From: Brachionus manjavacas
Lineage: Eukaryota; Rotifera; Eurotatoria; Ploima; Brachionidae
Length of the DNA: 64,000 nucleotides
Direction: 5' to 3'
NCBI GenBank assembly: GCA_019054805.1
Contig: JAHQIY010000010.1
Location: 665,501 to 729,500 of the forward strand
The position numbers and the translations under genes are program-made. Shown piece after piece: positions 57,779 to 64,000 of this stretch. The notes below the pieces were generated by a model, which searched no databases, was not told where the DNA came from, and saw only the letters and a list, made by a program, of their open reading frames with translations. Numbering within the stretch: position 1 is the stretch's first letter; each line of letters begins with the position of its first letter.

Positions 57779-58834
57779 AATAAATATAATTAAATAAATT
57801 TCATAGTTATTGTTTAATTTTTTAATCTTGGTTTATTTTTGGGCTAAGTGGGATAAGTACTAGCAGACACTTAAACGACCGAAATCTCTAAACCATAATC
57901 TAGTCCGCATTGTGAACTTTTTTATGGGCCGTTATTTTTCCCTTTTCCTAGTCGCTATTATTTTTTTACCGCAAAAAAAGACGTCAATAAAATTTAAAAA
58001 TTATTTTGCCATTGATTTCCTAAAACGCAATCTTGAGAAATGTTAGGCCCTAACATTACCTTAGAAGGTCAAAATATAATATAACACAAACACAAAAATT
58101 TTATAAGGTGAAATGTTAAAAGCTCGTATTAATTGAATGAATTATATCAAACAAATCGACATTTAGTGGGTCTGGTTTTAAATAAATTTAAGTAAAATTT
58201 TGTCATTTATTTCTATAATGGCAATTTTATATCATTTTGCTTTTTATATTGTTGATCAGGGTGTATTTTCGAAGAGCAAAAAAATTTTTTTTAATAAATC
58301 TGAAACATCGCACTTATTTATGCTTTTCCAAAATTGTATGAAAAATTTTATTTAGGGACGAAAAATACACCAATAATATCATAAAAATACATCAATAATA
58401 TCAAAATACACTTTATAATAATTAAATTAATTTAAAAATTCTGAAAAAATATTTCTAAATTATATTTTTTTTTAAATTTGACTAATACAAATCAACAATT
58501 TGTTTTTTTGTAATTTGTTTTAGTAAAGGATGAAAGAAATTTGTTATCAAAAGGATCATATCAAGTACTTTATTAATTAAAATATCAAAAAAAATATGTT
58601 AGCATAAAATATTTTACCAGAAAAAATTAATAAAAAAATTTAATGCGGAAGTATATTTATAAAGTAAGTATTCGATGCTTCTATTTAACAAAAATCTGAA
58701 TTTAAATTTCATGAATTATTTTTTCCCTTAAAATAAAAAATGCCATGAATCTTAAAATTTTTTTTTGATTTTTTTATTTAAATTTAATTAATACGAATAA
58801 AAAGTTAAAAAAAAATTTCTTCAGTTCTTTGCAT
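57779..58834. other. Convergent intergenic region
   Basis: Between the ends of the plus-strand orphan gene and minus-strand NME7. AATAAATA near 57780 may be a polyadenylation signal for the former. No other feature. Confidence 0.45.
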
Positions 58835-60250
58835 CTACATTTGATCAAGAATTCTGAAAAAATATTCAACCTGAGACAAAAATATTTAAAATCAAAAAAT
58901 TTGGAAAAAAGAAACATTTACTTCTAATACCGAGTCCTCAGGTAGGTCAGTACAGTGTACGGCATTTTTAATTTTGTCACTTCCAAACAACGCTCTCAGA
59001 GTGCCGGGTCTCAGTGTTCTGGCTATTTCCTTTTTATGAAATTAGTAAATTTAAATAGGAAATAAAATTAAAAATACTGGATCATGAGGTCCACAGAATT
59101 CTCTGAAGGTTCCGCGTGACCCTTGAGATTTGACTTCAAGCGCGATGCATGATCCATTTATAAGTTCTTCGACCATTTCTGGATACTCTTGTAAAACACC
59201 TTTGTAGACTTCTAAAAATTCTTCGGCATTTGGCTTGGTAAAATTGACAGCCATGACCGCCGTTATGTCAAAACCAGCTTTTTGAATTTCATAAATAACA
59301 CCGCCTGCCATTCCAGACGAAACCAAATGTGGCTTAATGACACAACAAGTTGTATCTGAATAAACAGCTGTGTTTTTTCCAAATTTTCTACTTTGAAGTA
59401 AATTTTCATTTAATTTTGCCAGAGTTTCGGAGCTTAGTTCCAAAGTCAAGTCTTAAAACAATTAATTTCAAGTAAATTTTTTTTTTAATTTATATTTTAC
59501 CTGAAATTCCAATTATATTTTTCCACTTATTTTGAGCATCGGATCCTATTAGCTCCATTACAACTATCGGACCTTCTGTTAATCCGTTTGTGCATACACT
59601 TTTTAGATTAATGAATAAAATTTAAAAAAACCTTTTTTTTGTTATTACTTAAAATTTTGGTCATGTCTTTGGGAAGAAATTAAATGATAAGCGTCTTGGC
59701 TGTTAAGCTGAACTTGTCTCATTTTGGAAATTTTCAGACCGCTTTTGTACACCGAATCTATTATTTGACCAAGTTTGCTCAAATGTCCATGCACAAGTAC
59801 TGCTATTGTTCTGAAAAAAAATAAGACTTTTGAGAAATAAATTTATTCTAGTGGCATATTTACTTTTGTTGATTTGAAGAAAGATTCCGGGATGTATAAA
59901 CATCGCCGTATTCAACTATTTTCATTGTTCTGGACAAGATTGTGATTGTATTTCCTATAAATAAATCAGCAAAATTCACAGTGTCTATTCGGCAACGTTT
60001 TAGAAAATGACGTTTTGTTTTTATTTCAAACTTTTTAAGATGATAAAAATAATTTTTGAATGCTCTTTATTAACTTTTTATTTACTAATTCAACACTTCC
60101 ATCTGAAGGATAGAAAAGAAGTTGATATCTTCGGTTGAATGCAGCTTGAGGATCATACCAATCAGCTAGAAAACAAAATCTTTCCTCGGACTTAGTTGAT
60201 AAATTTTGATCAATTTATTGATATTGGGAGAAAATAATTCATCTTACCAT
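58835..60250 (-). CDS. NME7: NME7 (nucleoside diphosphate kinase 7)
   Basis: Eight coding exons on the minus strand: 60250-60248 (ATG only), 60190-60086, 60030-59864, 59810-59649, 59598-59501, 59451-59078, 59029-58922, 58870-58835; 1053 nt, 350 residues, GT/AG throughout. The N-terminal DM10 domain is clear (FLADWYDPQAAFNRRYQLLF and HFLKRC...DLFIGN). NME7 is a component of the gamma-tubulin ring complex and of ciliary microtubules. The second kinase domain is complete: CCVIKPHLVSSG, FREFCGPHDPEIARTLRPGT, LRALFGSDKIKNAVHCTD with the catalytic histidine. The first kinase domain is degenerate: VHGH replaces the KPDA motif, and the stretch carrying its histidine is missing. The start was fixed by the match of MSEERFCFLADWYDP with the family N-terminus. 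Confidence 0.93.
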
Positions 60251-60620
60251 TTTGATTAAAAATCGATTTGGTTCAAATTTGCTAGAAGTTTAAAATAACT
60301 AAATAATTGAGTTGAAGAAACATTAAAATCAAATTTTTGTCGCCATAGATACCTGGGCTGTTCTAAATTTATATTGTTCAGAATTTTATTAACTTTTTTA
60401 AATTTTTAAAGTGTTCAATAATTTTTTTTTCTTTAAAAACCTTGATGATAAAAAAATAGTAAATAAATTCTTGAAAATTACGAATTACTATTGTTTATCT
60501 AAAAATTCTAATTGATAAAAATGAATGATATAACACTCAATTTCAATATATGTTTTTTTTAACTTTCTTTACATTGTATTTTAGCTTATTGACTTTATTT
60601 TAATTTCTATTTTATTTTTT
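60251..60620. other. Region upstream of NME7
   Basis: AT-rich; no motif recognised. Confidence 0.4.
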
Positions 60621-60624
60621 TTTC

Positions 60625-61110
60625 TAAAGGAGCACTAGCTCGGTACAGAAAACAAATAAATAAATATAAAATAAAAAAATATTAGTCTACAAAACCTCAA
60701 GATAGAAATTATAAAAAACATTCGCCTATGTGTCAATCGATAGCAACTTGGCTGCGCGTGGAATACTCTCAGAACAGAAATCGTCGATTCAATTAACAAA
60801 CAATCCATTAGAACAAGACGGTGATACAGAAATCGAAGAGAAACAAGATGCAAATAATAAGTGATAATCTCAAAAGATGAAATCGATAGAGTAAATGAAC
60901 TGAAACAATTTTTTTTAACCAAAAAAGATGGTGATTCTTGTTTCAAACACTTATCTAATTTGTTTTTGAATTCATTTTTAGATTTTGCATTAACAACTTC
61001 AGTCGATAATTTGTTCCACGCGTTAACCACACTATTTGTCAAAAAGCTCTCCGTTTAATATTGAAAATTTTATAATTAAAGGTTTCTTTACCAAACCGAA
61101 ACTTGAAGTT
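60625..61110 (-). mobile_element. LINE 3' end fragment, minus strand
   Basis: Minus-strand translation gives RFGKETFNYKIFNIKRRAF, then TNSVVNAWNKLSTEVVNAKS and NEFKNKLDKCL, the typical end of LINE ORF2 (WN-x-LP...FK-x-x-LD). Downstream is a non-coding 3' part ending with TTTATTTATTTG and ACCGAGCTAGTGCTCC near 60625-60665. The rest of the element is absent. Confidence 0.75.
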
Positions 61111-61980
61111 CATGATCATGATCATATCAAAACTTAATAGATAAAGATGTTAATAAAAATGATGGAAAAAGCTTTTTTTTAAGCTTGATCTTTAATTGAT
61201 TTTTATAAAATTATTATATTATTTGAAAATTTTAAAGACAAATTTAAAATCCATATTAAAGCATCCAAATTATAGCTTCAAATGTTATTTCAAAATTAAT
61301 TAAAATATATTACAGAGAAACAAAGTACAAAATTTAATATTGATTTAGATTAAATATTGATTTAGATTTTATTTTACTTAAGAAAAAAATTCAAATAATT
61401 TTCTTCCTAATTAAAGATTAAAGAAATCATGTTTAATAAAGTTAAAAAATTTAGTATTTATAAAATTGATAAAAATATATTTTTTTTTAAATCAAAAACT
61501 AAAAATTTTGATCTGGAATTTACATTTGATCATTAACTTCAATTTGCCTTACCAAACAACCATCTATGACTGAATTTTTTAATAAAATTTAGTTTAATTT
61601 TTTTTAATCCTAATCTTTTTATAATAAAGAATACCGAGGATTGACTGTATTGGTTCCATTTCCCAAAAAAGTCAGCATGAATTGGCATTAACGGAAAAAA
61701 CCCGTTTCATAATTTTATCCATTAAATTATACCTATTTGTATTTATCTTCTTGCAATCCTCTTTATTTTATATTCTTTTGTCCCTAAAAAGTTACCTACA
61801 TAAAAATGAAATGTATTTTTTAATGGTGTCAATTATTTTTTTTTATATCAAACAATGGCACTAGTATAATTTTTTTAAATTTGTGATTAAAAAAAATGGA
61901 ATCCAAACACTAAAGATGTGTCTTTAGGAGAAAACAGAAAATAAGACAGATTTGCTAACATAAAAAAACATTATCATATT
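61111..61980. other. AT-rich intergenic sequence
   Basis: No supported feature. Confidence 0.45.
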
Positions 61981-61984
61981 AACC

Positions 61985-62200
61985 AAAAGAAACTATTAAA
62001 GAAGATTTGGATGAAGATGAAGAAGAGAAAACCCATGAGCTAGAAGAGTCTACAGAAAGCTTAATTGATAACCAGAAAAATGTCAAACTTGCTGAAATAC
62101 AAGCAAAATAAAAGCAAGGAAGACCTGTAGATTCAAAAATAAACAAAATATTGTACAAAAAGTTGCTAGAAGTTCTAAAAAATCAAAAAAAAAATAATTT
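61985..62200 (+). pseudogene. Acidic, AT-hook-like coding relic
   Basis: Plus strand reads KEDLDEDEEEKTHELEESTE and, after one stop near 62109, KQGRPVDSKINK with a G-R-P core like an AT hook. It looks like the remains of a coding exon, perhaps transposon-derived. No start, splice sites or family can be given. Confidence 0.25.
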
Positions 62201-64000
62201 CTAATTAATGTGTCTTTTAAATTTTTAACTTAAAAATTTTTTGTGAATAATTTTTTTTAAAAAATTTTCTTAAATCAAAATATTTCAAAAACTTAAATTT
62301 TTTCAATTTTTGATACCTAAAATATAAAAATTGTTTAGTGATTTTTAATAGAAATATTCAAATTAAATATTATCATTTTTAATAATTTTAGATTATTTAT
62401 CTTTCTGTAAGTGTTATAAGATGAAAAATTTAATAGATCAATCTAAAGAAAAATTTGAAGATAAATTTTAAATTTTATTTTTAATAAAAATTTTCAAAAT
62501 TTGCAAAATTTTATTTACAATGTTGTGTAATAAACCTACTCTTCGGCACTAAGCGGTTTATACTTTATTTAAAATAAATAAAAGAAATTCTTCTTGATAG
62601 ATATTTTATTTAAATAAGTTTTTTGCCACATCTTGCCTAAATACAATAAATATAAAGAAAAAGATAGGAAAAAAAGAACAAAAAATAATAAGTAATAAGT
62701 AGTAATATATATCATTTTCTACAATTTCAACATACTTTTATATAATAAACTAAACATGCATATGTAATGTTTTTAATCAAAATAAACTGCTCTTTATGTG
62801 AGAAGATGACGTAGTTATTTAGAGAACTACAACAGTTGAATTATACGAACATTCAACGAACGACTCAAGTCAAAAATTTATTTTAAAAGAAAAAAATTTT
62901 TCAACAATTGAATTTAACTAAATCTAAATGAATTATTTAAAAGTTTATAAGAGAATTTTCAATATTTTTTTTTAATTTTTGAAATTAAAATTGAATTTAT
63001 TGAAAGCTTTTTGTAATAAATGTTTTAAAATTTTACTTAAAAAAGACAAAATGGGTTAAATGTTAATATTTATATATAAATTATTTGACCGTTCAAAATT
63101 ATGGCACTTTATTGAAAAAATGCCAATATTCGCGTATAATATTTTTAAATAACAATAATATGCAATCTGAAAGCTAAAATACTGAATTAGGAACAAAATA
63201 AAAACATTTTAGTTTTTTTTTGTAATTAATGTCAATTACATTTAAATTGATCACCATTTTAATTTATTAATACATTTATATTACCAATGAGCTGGTTTTT
63301 AATGTTTAATTTATTTATTCATGTGACTAATAATTCAGGAAAAATAGCGTCACAAAGTTTTAAAGAGTCAAATGCTTTGAAATGGCATGTCTTAGTTGAT
63401 TTTCTTAGAAGCTAGACACTTCAAATTTACTGATGGAATTTTCTCTTTAATTTAGTTAATTGAAAATTAGCCGACTAAAAATTAGCTTTTTTTATTCTAA
63501 ATTTTTAGTACAAAAAATTATTTAATTAATTCAAAGAAATTATAAATTACTAATTTATATTTTTGATTTTTGATTTTACCTTAAGCTTATTTATTTACAA
63601 TGTTTAAAAATTAAATCGAGTATATGTTTGAAGCATGAATCTAGGTTCGAGTGTTTGTAAGATACAATTAAATACCCAAGTATTTCAATTTTTAAAACAT
63701 GAGTATGTATACGACATCCGTAGTCGTACCCATCCTTTTTTTCCTATTACTGATGTATGATCTTCAAGCTTGTCCTAATAGCGATATTTTGATATTGGTA
63801 GTATGGACCTTGCAGTTTAAATTGGGTATTTTGATTTAAATTAAATGAATGTGCTTTATCTTGACAACCATAATTAGACAAATTATATTTTTGACAGGTT
63901 ACTTTTGACTTTTATTAAGTGAATATAGGAATTGGCTTTGTGATGGGACATTTGATGGAGTCCCGTTGATTTTTAAGAAGTTGTTCTCTGTGCATATCAT
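62201..64000. other. AT-rich intergenic sequence
   Basis: No gene, repeat or RNA gene that I can support to the end of the window. Confidence 0.45.

Overview
The window is animal nuclear DNA with very high A+T content. It shows intron-bearing genes, clearly metazoan proteins (muscle/cytoskeletal actin, pyruvate dehydrogenase kinase, NME7, ATP6AP2, NUDT16-like, eIF1A, a hedgehog-type Hint protein), short introns mostly of about 45-60 nt, and many degraded LINEs and DNA transposons. The combination of base composition, intron size and element mix resembles a rotifer such as Brachionus, but this is an inference from style and not from a marker gene.

Layout. 1-13.1 kb holds no confident host gene. 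It is a transposon graveyard: two large inverted-repeat elements (567-1730 and a TTAA-flanked 2745-3990), a MULE transposase remnant (6520-7102), two hAT remnants in opposite orientation (7291-8290 and 8540-9262), and two LINE fragments on the minus strand (about 9900-10975 and 11250-12480). From 13.8 to 25.3 kb there are five host genes: a small secreted cysteine-rich protein with a defensin-like tail, a nine-exon type II membrane protein made of EB-like modules, ATP6AP2 in four exons, a small Shisa-like membrane protein in three exons, and a three-exon Hint-domain protein. A gag-type retroelement fossil, a foldback copy of an ATP6AP2 segment and an internally deleted LINE lie between 17.4 and 19.6 kb.

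28.8-36.2 kb carries two divergently oriented, intronless eIF1A paralogues and a closely spaced minus-strand pair (NUDT16-like, then a tail-anchored orphan 83 nt downstream) that looks like an operon. 37.2-38.9 kb is a CR1/Jockey-like LINE. 39.6-39.9 kb is a TA-flanked mariner-type MITE. 40.3-41.8 kb is actin with CArG boxes upstream. 43.5-48.3 kb is again mobile: LINE 3' ends, elements with arrays of short motifs, and a hAT MITE with a perfect 8-bp target duplication. PDK is at 50.3-51.6 kb in three exons. A BED/hAT remnant and a Merlin-type element with an 8-bp duplication follow (52.0-54.2 kb). 55.9-57.8 kb is a three-exon orphan gene with zinc-binding residues. NME7 occupies 58.8-60.3 kb in eight coding exons. 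The final 3 kb shows one LINE 3' end and little else.

I rebuilt exon-intron structures by hand from GT/AG sites and reading phase. For every multi-exon model the summed coding length is a multiple of three and homologous sequence (where known) runs through the junctions. All family names come from motif recognition; no database search was possible.
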